A stretch of DNA of 22,213 bases from a virus. Positions 7,115 through 12,287 of the stretch are shown here, piece by piece (within the stretch, counting starts at the first letter, position 1; every line of letters begins with the position of its first letter). Made by a program: the position numbers and the translations under genes. The stretch is from positions 1 to 22,213 of IMG/VR virus record IMGVR_UViG_3300017788_000201. The stretch is one strand, 5' to 3'. The notes under the pieces are model-generated. The model worked only from the letters and a program-made list of their open reading frames with translations. It was not told the DNA's origin and made no database searches.

Positions 7115-7348
7115 ATGACAAACGACGAACTGATGGCCCTAGTTGAGCAGCTTGATTGGAACTGTGACCCAAAGCCCTCCCCCTACCAATACCGCGCATG
7201 GCGTGTGCTGCTGCGTGAGCCTGCTGATGCTGTGCTGCCCCTGCTGCGCATCTATGAGGCTAAGTTGCGCACCTACAAAGGATTCTACCCCTACTCCTAC
7301 ACCCGTGCCTACGAACGCTGCGTAGCTGATGGCACTACGAACATCTAA
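7115..7348 (+). CDS. Small orphan protein (77 aa)
   Basis: A 77-residue, Tyr/Arg/Leu-rich, probably helical protein (DELMALVEQLDWNCD..., then WRVLLREPADAVLPLLRIYEAKL, then a Tyr-rich tail). No family is recognised. The start at 7115 is preferred over the longer in-frame ATG at 7019, which lies within the previous gene, because the promoter sits 9 bp upstream of 7115. It is followed by repeat copy 1. Confidence 0.72.
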   Translation: MTNDELMALVEQLDWNCDPKPSPYQYRAWRVLLREPADAVLPLLRIYEAKLRTYKGFYPYSYTRAYERCVADGTTNI

Positions 7349-7366
7349 CCCTGCGTAGTAAGCTTC

Positions 7367-7418
7367 CCTAGGTAAGTTACCTAGGCCAGGCACCCCCCTG
7401 GTAGGTATTCTCCCTAAG
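7367..7418 (+). repeat. 52-bp three-hairpin element, copy 1
   Basis: First of twelve 52-bp elements. Hairpin A is TAGGTAAGTTACCTA (fully paired around the centre), hairpin B is CCAGGC...CCTGG, and hairpin C is TAGG...CCCTA. The centre has an altered loop (ACCCCC). It is followed by a GTGCCAA motif at 7461-7467 and an A-rich stretch. Confidence 0.85.
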
Positions 7419-7508
7419 AAGCCTACCTATACACACCTACTACTAACCCTAGCACATACCGTGCCAACATTGAACAAAAAAGAATAAAAATTACCCCATA
7501 AAAAAGAC

Positions 7509-7536
7509 TTGCGCTCTACTACCCATGCGCTACTAT
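7509..7536 (+). promoter_or_regulatory. Promoter for 7570
   Basis: TTGCGC (7509-7514), 16-bp spacer, TACTAT (7531-7536). The only sensible ATG is 33 bp further on, giving a leader of about 27 nt that is rich in A and C and lacks a ribosome site. Confidence 0.6.
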
Positions 7537-7569
7537 TCCCTTGTCAGACAACCTCACCCACACACTACT

Positions 7570-7758
7570 ATGTTCGCCTTTTCCCCTTCCGCCACCGAAA
7601 TGCACTCCTTCGCCGCCGAGTATGACGCCCACATGGACGCCATGCGTGACGCCTCTATCGAGGCTCAGGAACAGGATGAAGAATGGCTCGAAAGCTGGCA
7701 GCGTCCCGACTACGAGGAAAATCGGGTTTGCCGCAAAGAATACTTGCAAGATCGCTAA
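7570..7758 (+). CDS. Small acidic orphan protein (62 aa)
   Basis: A 62-residue acidic helical protein (EYDAHMDAMRDASIEAQEQDEEWLESWQ) with a basic C-terminus. No family is recognised. The in-frame ATG at 7525 lies inside the promoter, before the expected transcription start, so the ATG at 7570 is chosen. A second open frame over the same bases is proline-rich and looks like a shadow. Repeat copy 2 follows after 29 bp. Confidence 0.7.
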   Translation: MFAFSPSATEMHSFAAEYDAHMDAMRDASIEAQEQDEEWLESWQRPDYEENRVCRKEYLQDR

Positions 7759-7787
7759 GGCTCGCGCCTAACCCCATCCTCAAGCCT

Positions 7788-7839
7788 CCTAGGGAAAATA
7801 CCTAGGCCAGGCACGCAAACCGTAGGTAAATTACCTAAG
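7788..7839 (+). repeat. 52-bp three-hairpin element, copy 2
   Basis: Hairpin A CCTAGG...CCTAGG and hairpin C TAGGTAAATTACCTA are intact. The central hairpin B is degenerate (CCAGGCACGCAAACCG), the weakest of the set. The promoter for 7900 begins 25 bp later. Confidence 0.8.
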
Positions 7840-7864
7840 AGCGAAAAAAAGAATAAAAAATGAT

Positions 7865-7893
7865 TTGCACTCTCTGCGGGCCTCTGCTACTAT
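7865..7893 (+). promoter_or_regulatory. Leaderless-type promoter for 7900
   Basis: TTGCAC (7865-7870), 17-bp spacer, TACTAT (7888-7893), 6 bp to the ATG. Confidence 0.72.
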
Positions 7894-7899
7894 ACACAC

Positions 7900-8013
7900 A
7901 TGAGCGAGAACGACTTACAACTGGCAGAAACCGCATGGCCCAAAAAATTCTTCGCCTCCGAAGAGGCTTGGTTAGCTTATGTTAACAAATGGTTCCCGAA
8001 GATCACCAAGTAA
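7900..8013 (+). CDS. Mini-protein, W/PKITK family, copy 2 (37 aa)
   Basis: A 37-residue paralogue of the protein at 6949-7071. It has AWPKKFF, then EEAWLAYVNKWFPKITK; the last part matches copy 1 at W, AYV, KW and PKITK. Bases differ at many third positions while residues are kept, which points to selection on the peptide. The gene is alone between repeat copies 2 and 3 with its own promoter. Function unknown. Confidence 0.8.
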   Translation: MSENDLQLAETAWPKKFFASEEAWLAYVNKWFPKITK

Positions 8014-8017
8014 AATG

Positions 8018-8069
8018 CCTAGGTAAGTTACCTACCCCAGGCGTGCCTGGCCTAGGCAAAATCCCTAAG
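8018..8069 (+). repeat. 52-bp three-hairpin element, copy 3
   Basis: Hairpin A is CCTAGGTAAGTTACCTA, hairpin B is the perfect palindrome CCAGGC-GT-GCCTGG, and hairpin C is TAGGCAAAATCCCTA. It starts 4 bp after the stop of the mini-protein gene. Confidence 0.85.
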
Positions 8070-8113
8070 AACGAATCTGTCAAGTAAAAAAGCGAAAAAT
8101 CTTTTCTGCAAAG

Positions 8114-8135
8114 TTGGCACGCTAATTACTATAAT
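8114..8135 (+). promoter_or_regulatory. Conserved TTGGCACG-TAATTACTA element, copy 1
   Basis: TTGGCACGCTAATTACTATA closely matches stretches at 10964 and 11611. It includes a TATAAT (8130-8135) and resembles a sigma-54 site (TGGCACG, then TTACT) but lacks the -12 GC. It lies 53 bp upstream of the -35 box for 8201. Function unknown. Confidence 0.45.
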
Positions 8136-8166
8136 CTCGGCAGGTAAAAAAAGAACGAAAAAGAGT

Positions 8167-8194
8167 TTGCACCACGCCGAAATTCTGGCATAAT
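8167..8194 (+). promoter_or_regulatory. Leaderless-type promoter for 8201
   Basis: TTGCAC (8167-8172), 16-bp spacer, CATAAT (8189-8194), 6 bp to the ATG. Confidence 0.7.
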
Positions 8195-8200
8195 AGAAAC

Positions 8201-8479
8201 ATGAACGAAGCAATCCTCTCCAACGAACAAGTCGCCACCTTCCTTGCCATGACCACCACCAGCAAGCAGCAAGATCACGGCACCGTTCCTAGCGTTCTTG
8301 ACAACGTGCTCGGCTCCCTGAAAGTGGTGCGCTACGAAAACGAGAAGGGTATCTACTCCATCGAAGTCGAGCGTTACAAGGGCGTGCGCCTCTCCAAAAA
8401 GACGGGCAAGGAAATTGCCACCTTCGTCGCTAAGGATGGCTCCTATCGCTCCCTGTTCGTGGCACAGATTCAGTTCTAA
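8201..8479 (+). CDS. Small orphan protein (92 aa)
   Basis: A 92-residue protein of unknown function. Residues 1-35 are polar and helical; the rest alternates strands and turns (LKVVRYENEKGIYSIEVERYKGVRL, then KEIATFVAKDGSYRSLFVAQIQF), suggesting a small beta-rich fold. The start is fixed by the promoter 6 bp upstream. It is a single-gene unit between repeat copies 3 and 4. Confidence 0.78.
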   Translation: MNEAILSNEQVATFLAMTTTSKQQDHGTVPSVLDNVLGSLKVVRYENEKGIYSIEVERYKGVRLSKKTGKEIATFVAKDGSYRSLFVAQIQF

Positions 8480-8497
8480 GCAAATCACCTTAGCCAC

Positions 8498-8549
8498 CCT
8501 AGGAAATCTACCTAGGCTTGGCACGCCTGGCGTAGGTAAAATCCCTAAG
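8498..8549 (+). repeat. 52-bp three-hairpin element, copy 4
   Basis: Hairpin A is CCTAGG...CCTAGG with loop AAATCTA, hairpin B is altered on its left arm (CTTGGCACGCCTGG), and hairpin C is TAGGTAAAATCCCTA. Confidence 0.83.
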
Positions 8550-8600
8550 CATTCACTTGTCAAGTAAAAAGAATAAAAATTCATCACAGTAAAAAAGAAC

Positions 8601-8628
8601 TTGTGCGATCTTGTTTTTCTGCTACTAT
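8601..8628 (+). promoter_or_regulatory. Leaderless-type promoter for 8635
   Basis: TTGTGC (8601-8606), 16-bp spacer, TACTAT (8623-8628), 6 bp to the ATG at 8635. Confidence 0.68.
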
Positions 8629-8634
8629 TCCATC

Positions 8635-8856
8635 ATGAACCTAGCTGAATCTAATCGCGCCAAAGAACTCATCGCTCTTGACCTGAGCAAATTGGACAAG
8701 CGCACAATCAATGGCTTGCGTGCAGAACTAATCACACTCATTAACTGGTTCTATGTAACCCCCATCATCGAACTGCGTGTGCTTGGCGTGTTTGGCCTTC
8801 TGCAAGACATGATCAACAAACGCGATGAAATGCTTCAAATCTTGAAAAATCCATGA
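8635..8856 (+). CDS. Small helical orphan protein (73 aa)
   Basis: A 73-residue, Leu/Ile-rich helical protein (AKELIALDLSKLDKRTINGL, LITLINWFYVTPIIELRVLG, LLQDMINKRDEML). No family is recognised. The in-frame ATG at 8611 lies inside the promoter, so the one at 8635 is chosen. Its stop overlaps the start of the next gene by 4 bp (ATGA), making a two-gene, translationally coupled unit. Confidence 0.72.
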   Translation: MNLAESNRAKELIALDLSKLDKRTINGLRAELITLINWFYVTPIIELRVLGVFGLLQDMINKRDEMLQILKNP

Positions 8857-9146
8857 CCAAACAACAGCAAGTCCAAAACGCCGTCGAAACAGCGTTTGCC
8901 AAACACAGTAAGAGAATCGGTTCCCATTGGGAAAACGAGGAAGCGGTGACTTATAATGATGTCGAAGATTTCGCGCATGACATCATCGCCGCAATCTTCC
9001 CCGATTGGACACGCGAATGCTTGACAGAAGAAATCGCCGCGCTAGAGTCTAATCCTCGCACTCATCCCGCATTCAAACGCTTGCGCATTGACTACTTGAA
9101 AGCCCTGCTTGACAAACACAACACCATCCATCCTCCCTACTCATAA
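8853..9146 (+). CDS. Small orphan protein (97 aa)
   Basis: A 97-residue, mostly helical and mildly acidic protein (QNAVETAFAKHSKRIGSHW, DVEDFAHDIIAAIFPDW, ECLTEEIAALES, then a basic C-terminal helix). No recognised family. It overlaps the previous gene by 4 bp and lacks its own ribosome site, so it probably depends on termination-reinitiation. Confidence 0.72.
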   Translation: MTKQQQVQNAVETAFAKHSKRIGSHWENEEAVTYNDVEDFAHDIIAAIFPDWTRECLTEEIAALESNPRTHPAFKRLRIDYLKALLDKHNTIHPPYS

Positions 9147-9177
9147 ATACCTTGTTCGGCATTAACGATTTACGACT

Positions 9178-9588
9178 ATGAAACCAGAAGATGACCTAGA
9201 AAACCCAACGCCCCTTGATCTGCTGTTGCAGAATGACTCTCAACCTACGACATCATCGCCCTCTGAATTGGGAGCAGCACCTTGCTGTGCTTCTTCCGAG
9301 TCAGAATGGAAGCCCGACTACTCGGTAACGCCCCGCCGCATCGTGTGTGCCGCGATGCTTAAAGAAGGGCGAATCATCACGGGAGCACGGCACTACGATA
9401 AAGTCATGCGTGCGCAAATGGAGGCATCTGAGGGCATAGCGTGGTGGAGAGGATGCACGCAAGGATTCATTGACCAGTTTGGCGACTTTTTGAACCGCCG
9501 AGACGCATGGAAAGTGGCGGAGAAGCAAGGACAAATCCGCCGCGAAGTATCAACCCCAGGCACACTTTACAGCGAGAACCTGTATTAG
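9178..9588 (+). CDS. Conserved phage protein of unknown function (136 aa)
   Basis: A 136-residue protein. Residues 1-40 are a low-complexity polar leader. From about residue 50 it shows a pattern I associate with a conserved phage family: RRIVCAAM, IITGARHYDKVM, GCTQGFIDQFGDFLNRRDAW, and an ending GTLYSENLY. That family has no known function; conserved His, Asp and Trp residues could be functional. No clear ribosome site or well-spaced promoter precedes the ATG, so it is probably transcribed with 8635-9146. Repeat copy 5 follows. Confidence 0.78.
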   Translation: MKPEDDLENPTPLDLLLQNDSQPTTSSPSELGAAPCCASSESEWKPDYSVTPRRIVCAAMLKEGRIITGARHYDKVMRAQMEASEGIAWWRGCTQGFIDQFGDFLNRRDAWKVAEKQGQIRREVSTPGTLYSENLY

Positions 9589-9614
9589 CACAACGCCTCG
9601 GATTAGCCAGTGTT

Positions 9615-9666
9615 CCTAGGGAAACTACCTAGGCCTGGCCCGCCCCTGGTAGGTAAAATACCTAAG
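9615..9666 (+). repeat. 52-bp three-hairpin element, copy 5
   Basis: Hairpin A is CCTAGG...CCTAGG, hairpin B is CCTGGCCCGCCCCTGG (rearranged arms), and hairpin C is the perfect TAGGTAAAATACCTA. A TCCCTAGGGA palindrome lies about 35 bp further on, possibly a partial copy. Confidence 0.82.
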
Positions 9667-9745
9667 CGCCCGCCTTACTCACCCATCCGAAAAATCCCTA
9701 GGGAGGGCTATTTAATTCCTACCGCAAAAAAAAACGAATTACTGC

Positions 9746-9774
9746 TTGCACGCAAAGCAAAAATCGCCTATCTT
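9746..9774 (+). promoter_or_regulatory. Leaderless-type promoter for 9780
   Basis: TTGCAC (9746-9751), 17-bp spacer, TATCTT (9769-9774), 5 bp to the ATG. Confidence 0.7.
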
Positions 9775-9779
9775 GAATC

Positions 9780-9983
9780 ATGCAGCACTCCTTCGACACC
9801 GCTTCAAACCTTTTGATCAAAATCGCCGCTCATGATCGCCCTGCTAATATGACTCATGACATGCAAATGATCTATGGCCGCACCTACTTCAAGGGTATGC
9901 TTGCAAGCTTGATTGTGTGCGTGCCAGAAGTCAGAGACTACATCGAAAAAATCGCAAAATACCATGAAAATTCCCTCAATTAA
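9780..9983 (+). CDS. Small orphan protein (67 aa)
   Basis: A 67-residue helical protein with several Met and His (DTASNLLIKIAAHDRPANMTHDMQMIYGRTYFKGMLASLIVCV). No family is recognised; the hydrophobic part is too short and interrupted for a firm membrane call. It begins a three-gene unit (9780, 9995, 10122). Confidence 0.72.
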   Translation: MQHSFDTASNLLIKIAAHDRPANMTHDMQMIYGRTYFKGMLASLIVCVPEVRDYIEKIAKYHENSLN

Positions 9984-9994
9984 AAAGATTGAAT

Positions 9995-10129
9995 ATGATT
10001 CACGTTGGAACACTCTCTGATCGCGAACTGAAAAAATCAATTCGCAAAAAACTACCGCCGCCGCCACAAAAACACCGCAGCGCGAAAGACTACCGCCGTA
10101 ATCCTAAACACAAAAACAACGATGGATGA
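9995..10129 (+). CDS. Small basic protein (44 aa)
   Basis: A 44-residue, very basic peptide: an N-terminal helix (SDRELKKSIRKKL), a run of four prolines, then a Lys/Arg/His/Asn tail (KHRSAKDYRRNPKHKNN). It may bind nucleic acid. It starts 11 bp after the previous stop with only an A-rich stretch upstream, and overlaps the next gene by 8 bp. The tight packing and coherent composition support it; no homologue is recognised. Confidence 0.6.
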   Translation: MIHVGTLSDRELKKSIRKKLPPPPQKHRSAKDYRRNPKHKNNDG

Positions 10130-10304
10130 CTTTCGCAAAGAACAAAAGAAAAAATGCTTTGACGGCAGCAAAAACAAGCGCAGCAAATATGGTTGCCCCT
10201 GCTGCCGCGAGATTCGCAACCTGAACAAGCACAAGAAATTTTCCCGCAACATGGCCCGCGTTCGCTTGAAAGAAAAAGATAAAAAAGACTTGCGCGAAGA
10301 ATAA
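10122..10304 (+). CDS. Small basic Cys-containing protein (60 aa)
   Basis: A 60-residue, Lys/Arg-rich protein with a CPCC motif near the middle (YGCPCCREIRNLNKHKKF) and another Cys upstream, which could make a small metal site or nucleic-acid-binding peptide. It overlaps the previous gene by 8 bp. Its last codons (AAA GAC TTG CGC GAA GAA TAA) also form the -35 box and spacer of the next gene's promoter, a clear case of coding and control sharing bases. Confidence 0.7.
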   Translation: MDDFRKEQKKKCFDGSKNKRSKYGCPCCREIRNLNKHKKFSRNMARVRLKEKDKKDLREE

Positions 10305-10317
10305 AACCTGCTATCTT
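10290..10317 (+). promoter_or_regulatory. Leaderless-type promoter inside the end of 10122-10304
   Basis: TTGCGC (10290-10295), 16-bp spacer containing GAATAAAACC, TATCTT (10312-10317), 7 bp to the ATG at 10325. The -35 box is within the last codons of the gene before it. Confidence 0.72.
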
Positions 10318-10324
10318 ATCCATC

Positions 10325-10582
10325 ATGAATTATCCACAAGCTCTCACAATCTCAGAACTTAAGTCTTTGCTTGAACAAGCAGAAAAAGAAATCGGCGGCA
10401 ATTCTCTTGTTTACTTGTGGAACGGCGACAATAGCGAAGCGATTTGCGGTCACCAAAAAGACAACGCAGTTAAGAATATGGTTGCCACTGACGGAGAAAA
10501 AAAAGCTTTTGGGCTGGAAACTTTCAATGTTGATTGGATGTCTGACTCCAGCGGAAGTTGGATGAAAAAAGTGAACTCTTGA
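10325..10582 (+). CDS. Small orphan protein (85 aa)
   Basis: An 85-residue protein opening with a helical motif ALTISELKSLLEQAEKE, a form common in small phage proteins with a short HTH-like or helical start, then strands (SLVYLWNGD). The middle repeats polar Asp/Asn/Lys turns, and the end is WMSDSSGSWMKK. Function unknown. The start is fixed by the promoter 7 bp upstream. Confidence 0.75.
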   Translation: MNYPQALTISELKSLLEQAEKEIGGNSLVYLWNGDNSEAICGHQKDNAVKNMVATDGEKKAFGLETFNVDWMSDSSGSWMKKVNS

Positions 10583-10591
10583 AACTTTTCC

Positions 10592-10619
10592 TTGCACAAG
10601 GAATAAAACCTGCTAACTT
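10592..10619 (+). promoter_or_regulatory. Leaderless-type promoter for 10627
   Basis: TTGCAC (10592-10597), 16-bp spacer with GAATAAAACC, TAACTT (10614-10619), 7 bp to the ATG. The sequence from the spacer to the ATG nearly repeats that before 10325, suggesting the two promoters arose by duplication. Confidence 0.72.
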
Positions 10620-10626
10620 ATCCACC

Positions 10627-10794
10627 ATGACCACCATTGAAAAAACACTAATGCAACGTGACGGTTACACCCGCGAAGAAGCCCGCGAAGCCTTGCGCGA
10701 TGCCCGCCAGCGCGTTCTGGACGGCGAGAACCCCGAAGAAATTCTTTACGAGGATTTTGGGCTGGAGCCTGACTACATCTTTGACCTGATCTAA
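10627..10794 (+). CDS. Small acidic protein of a widespread mobile-element type (55 aa)
   Basis: A 55-residue, acidic, helical protein. The pattern MQRDGYTREEAREALRDARQ, then DGENPEEIL, then EDFGLEPDYIFDLI matches a small protein I know from phages and conjugative elements of diverse bacteria; its function is unknown. The longer in-frame start at 10558 lies inside the previous gene, so the ATG at 10627, 7 bp after the -10 box, is chosen. A cloverleaf-like structure and repeat copy 6 follow. Confidence 0.82.
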   Translation: MTTIEKTLMQRDGYTREEAREALRDARQRVLDGENPEEILYEDFGLEPDYIFDLI

Positions 10795-10806
10795 GACTTT
10801 TCCCTG

Positions 10807-10885
10807 CTAGGGGGACAGGAGGTTTAAGCCTCCTGTAGGAGGCTCCATCCTCCATCAAAGCTCTAAGAGCGGCGACTCCCCCTAG
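10807..10885 (+). ncRNA. Cloverleaf-like structured region
   Basis: An outer 9-bp stem pairs CTAGGGGGA (10807-10815) with TCCCCCTAG (10877-10885). Inside are three hairpins: CAGGAGG/CCTCCTG (10816-10822 with 10829-10835; its outermost A-T pair competes with the outer stem), GGAGG/CCTCC (10838-10842 with 10849-10853) and GCTC-TAA-GAGC (about 10860-10870). The result is a four-way junction of about 79 nt. It is not a tRNA: no anticodon or TTC loop is present. It may act as terminator, RNA-stability element or DNA cruciform. Its last bases overlap repeat copy 6. Confidence 0.5.
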
Positions 10886-10935
10886 TAGGGAACTTACCTA
10901 TGCCAGGCACGCCTGGCCTAGGCAAAATACCTAAG
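10884..10935 (+). repeat. 52-bp three-hairpin element, copy 6
   Basis: The left arm is changed (AGTAGGGAACTTACCTA), hairpin B is the perfect palindrome CCAGGC-AC-GCCTGG, and hairpin C is TAGGCAAAATACCTA. Element length is again 52 bp. Confidence 0.82.
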
Positions 10936-10963
10936 TAATAATCGCATCATTCTTTCACGCCAC

Positions 10964-10983
10964 TTGGCACGATAATTACTAGA
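10964..10983 (+). promoter_or_regulatory. Conserved TTGGCACG-TAATTACTA element, copy 2
   Basis: TTGGCACGATAATTACTAGA, 43 bp before the -35 box for 11041. Nearly identical to the copies at 8114 and 11611. Confidence 0.45.
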
Positions 10984-11006
10984 GTAAAAATTAGCTAAAA
11001 AACATC

Positions 11007-11034
11007 TTGCGCTTCTCTGTTTATCTGTTACCTT
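11007..11034 (+). promoter_or_regulatory. Leaderless-type promoter for 11041
   Basis: TTGCGC (11007-11012), 16-bp spacer, TACCTT (11029-11034), 6 bp to the ATG. Confidence 0.72.
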
Positions 11035-11040
11035 ACTCAC

Positions 11041-11241
11041 ATGAAAGAAACATACTACGGCTTCACGGGCAACGAACTCATCAACCTTGGCGAATATAAC
11101 AACATCAGCGAGGCTTTGTATGCCTCCATGTGTCATGATGCTAACCCTCGCGACTACCACTTCTTCTACATCACCAGCGCGGAGGGCTGGCAGTTTCTCG
11201 CCAACAAAATGCTCGACACTCTCAACACCAACAAACAATGA
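11041..11241 (+). CDS. Small orphan protein (66 aa)
   Basis: A 66-residue protein rich in Tyr, Phe and Asn (YYGFTGNELINLGEYNNISEALYASM, then YHFFYITSAEGWQFLANKM). It looks like a small alpha/beta fold; no family is recognised. It overlaps the next gene by 4 bp, forming a coupled two-gene unit between repeat copies 6 and 7. Confidence 0.75.
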   Translation: MKETYYGFTGNELINLGEYNNISEALYASMCHDANPRDYHFFYITSAEGWQFLANKMLDTLNTNKQ

Positions 11242-11468
11242 AAAACAACAACGCCATCCGCAAATTCAAAGTCGGCTCCCTGTATCGCAACAATGTTCAC
11301 CCGTCCTCTCTTTACATCTGCGTTGCAGACGTTGAGTGGCAAGGCGACAAAAAGAGCCGCTTCACCAAAAAATGCCTTGTGGTTCTGGAAGACCGTAGCC
11401 CTTCTAATTGCAAAGGTCACATTGTCGCTTCCAATGCCGTGAAAAATTGGAACTGGCGCGAAGTCTGA
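11238..11468 (+). CDS. Small basic beta-rich orphan protein (76 aa)
   Basis: A 76-residue basic protein with a barrel-like pattern: KFKVGSLYRNN, SLYICVADVEW, KKCLVVLED, HIVASNAVKNWNW. The opening resembles small beta-barrel phage proteins that begin with a 'F-x-V-G-x-x-Y' strand, but I cannot assign a family. It starts within the stop of the previous gene (ATGA) and is followed by a strong GC-rich hairpin. Confidence 0.73.
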   Translation: MKNNNAIRKFKVGSLYRNNVHPSSLYICVADVEWQGDKKSRFTKKCLVVLEDRSPSNCKGHIVASNAVKNWNWREV

Positions 11469-11483
11469 TCGTCAATGACTTAC

Positions 11484-11509
11484 GGAGGGGGTGGGCATCC
11501 ACCCCCTCC
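11484..11509 (+). terminator. GC-rich terminator-like hairpin after 11238-11468
   Basis: An 11-bp perfect stem GGAGGGGGTGG / CCACCCCCTCC with loop GCAT. No T-run follows on this strand, so it may end transcription poorly or serve to stabilise the 3' end. Confidence 0.6.
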
Positions 11510-11518
11510 CTAGGGCCG

Positions 11519-11570
11519 CGTAGGAGAAATACCTACGCCAGGCGTGCCTGGGCTAGGTAAAACACCTAGG
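11519..11570 (+). repeat. 52-bp three-hairpin element, copy 7
   Basis: Hairpin A reads CGTAGG...CCTACG instead of CCTAGG...CCTAGG: both arms have changed together, keeping the pairing. Hairpin B is the perfect CCAGGC-GT-GCCTGG and hairpin C is TAGGTAAAACACCTA. Confidence 0.86.
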
Positions 11571-11610
11571 AAAACCCTTTAGCGCGATTTTTGTCACGAT
11601 TGGCACAATG

Positions 11611-11630
11611 TTGGCACGATAATTACTAGA
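11611..11630 (+). promoter_or_regulatory. Conserved TTGGCACG-TAATTACTA element, copy 3
   Basis: TTGGCACGATAATTACTAGA, preceded 11 bp earlier by a second TTGGCAC (11600-11606). It lies about 42 bp before a promoter-like pair (TTGCAA 11654-11659, 16 bp, TAATTT 11676-11681). Confidence 0.45.
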
Positions 11631-11640
11631 ATAAAAAATA

Positions 11641-11772
11641 GTGAAGAAAAAAGTTGCAAAGCTCGCGGAAAGTGGTAATTTAAGGGGTCGCAAGATTCTA
11701 GACTCTCTTGCTTCTAATGAATCGCTCATCTTGGTTGGAGTTAGCTTTAATTATGCTTCGGTGAAAGCCTGA
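11641..11772 (+). CDS. Possible small protein with GTG start (43 aa), or an RNA unit
   Basis: An open frame from GTG at 11641 to TGA at 11770 would encode a 43-residue basic-start peptide (KKKVAKLAESGNLRGRKIL, then LASNESLILVGVSFNYASVKA) of plausible composition. Against this, a promoter-like pair (TTGCAA 11654-11659, TAATTT 11676-11681) lies inside it. That pair would start an RNA near 11687 containing the hairpin GCAAGA/TCTTGC (11691-11696 with 11707-11712). Either a short gene or a non-coding RNA occupies this stretch; an open frame of this length can also arise by chance. Confidence 0.3.
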   Translation: MKKKVAKLAESGNLRGRKILDSLASNESLILVGVSFNYASVKA

Positions 11773-11814
11773 GCAAGCTGCGGTGGAATCCCGAATCTCA
11801 ACTGACATTTTCTC

Positions 11815-11842
11815 TTGACTTCTCTCCTTTCTCGCTTATCTT
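11815..11842 (+). promoter_or_regulatory. Promoter for 11867
   Basis: TTGACT (11815-11820), 16-bp spacer, TATCTT (11837-11842). The ATG is 24 bp further on, giving a leader of about 18 nt rich in A and C (CACCAAGAAAAACATC) without a ribosome site. Confidence 0.68.
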
Positions 11843-11866
11843 TACCCCATCACCAAGAAAAACATC

Positions 11867-12151
11867 ATGAACGACATCCTCACCAAAGACGACCTAATCG
11901 CCCTCCTGCGCGCCAAGAAAAACGAAATCATTAACGCGCTGAACAGCAAGCACGTTGTTTACGCCAACGAAGGCGTTTCTGCCGTCAAAGCCAATGGCGT
12001 CCGCACCTTCACCATCAAGGACATTGAAGGCGTCCACACGGGCAAGACGGGCCGCACCTACATCACTGCCAAGGTCATTGACCATGACGACGGCGATGCC
12101 GAGAAGTTCAGAAATTTGCATGTGGCAGGTCTGCAACTCGCATGGGAATAA
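11867..12151 (+). CDS. Small orphan protein (94 aa), upstream of tRNA-like RNAs
   Basis: A 94-residue protein with a helical start (TKDDLIALLRAKKNEIINAL) and a strand-rich remainder (VRTFTIKDIEGVHTGKTGRTYITAKVIDHDDG). No family is recognised. It is followed within 17 bp by the first of two tRNA-like RNAs, with no promoter seen between them, so the RNAs may be processed from this gene's transcript. Confidence 0.75.
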   Translation: MNDILTKDDLIALLRAKKNEIINALNSKHVVYANEGVSAVKANGVRTFTIKDIEGVHTGKTGRTYITAKVIDHDDGDAEKFRNLHVAGLQLAWE

Positions 12152-12168
12152 GAATTTCCCGAAACCTT

Positions 12169-12255
12169 GAAGGGAGACGGCAATCGGAGAATGCCTTGTG
12201 ATTTTCGCTGACGAGCGTTCTGAACAACTAGCAGGTTCAAACCCTGCCCCCTTCA
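12169..12255 (+). tRNA. tRNA-like RNA 1, atypical anticodon arm
   Basis: Acceptor arms GAAGGGA / CCCCTTC pair at six of seven positions. The D-arm is GGC-GCC with GG in the loop (12179-12195). The T-arm is canonical: GCAGG-TTCAAAC-CCTGC. The 35 nt between the D- and T-arms fit a class II tRNA (Leu/Ser/Tyr type) in length. The best anticodon stem, TGTGA/TGACG, has a mismatch and a G-U pair, around loop TTTTCGC (formal anticodon UUC). A competing hairpin CGCT-GACG-AGCG also forms. The discriminator is A and CCA is not encoded. It may be an unusual tRNA, a decayed one, or a tRNA mimic. Confidence 0.5.
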
Positions 12256-12287
12256 CTTCTTTCATTTAAAACAATAAAAAACAATTT

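Noticed and set aside
8114-8135. True sigma-54 promoter
   Set aside because: TGGCACG fits the -24 half but the -12 GC is replaced (TTACT), so the essential part is missing.
10122-10304. Rubredoxin-type or classical zinc finger
   Set aside because: Only CPCC and one upstream Cys are present, with no properly spaced second pair.
10807-10885. A third tRNA
   Set aside because: The fold is cloverleaf-like but has no TTC loop, no anticodon loop of seven and wrong arm lengths.
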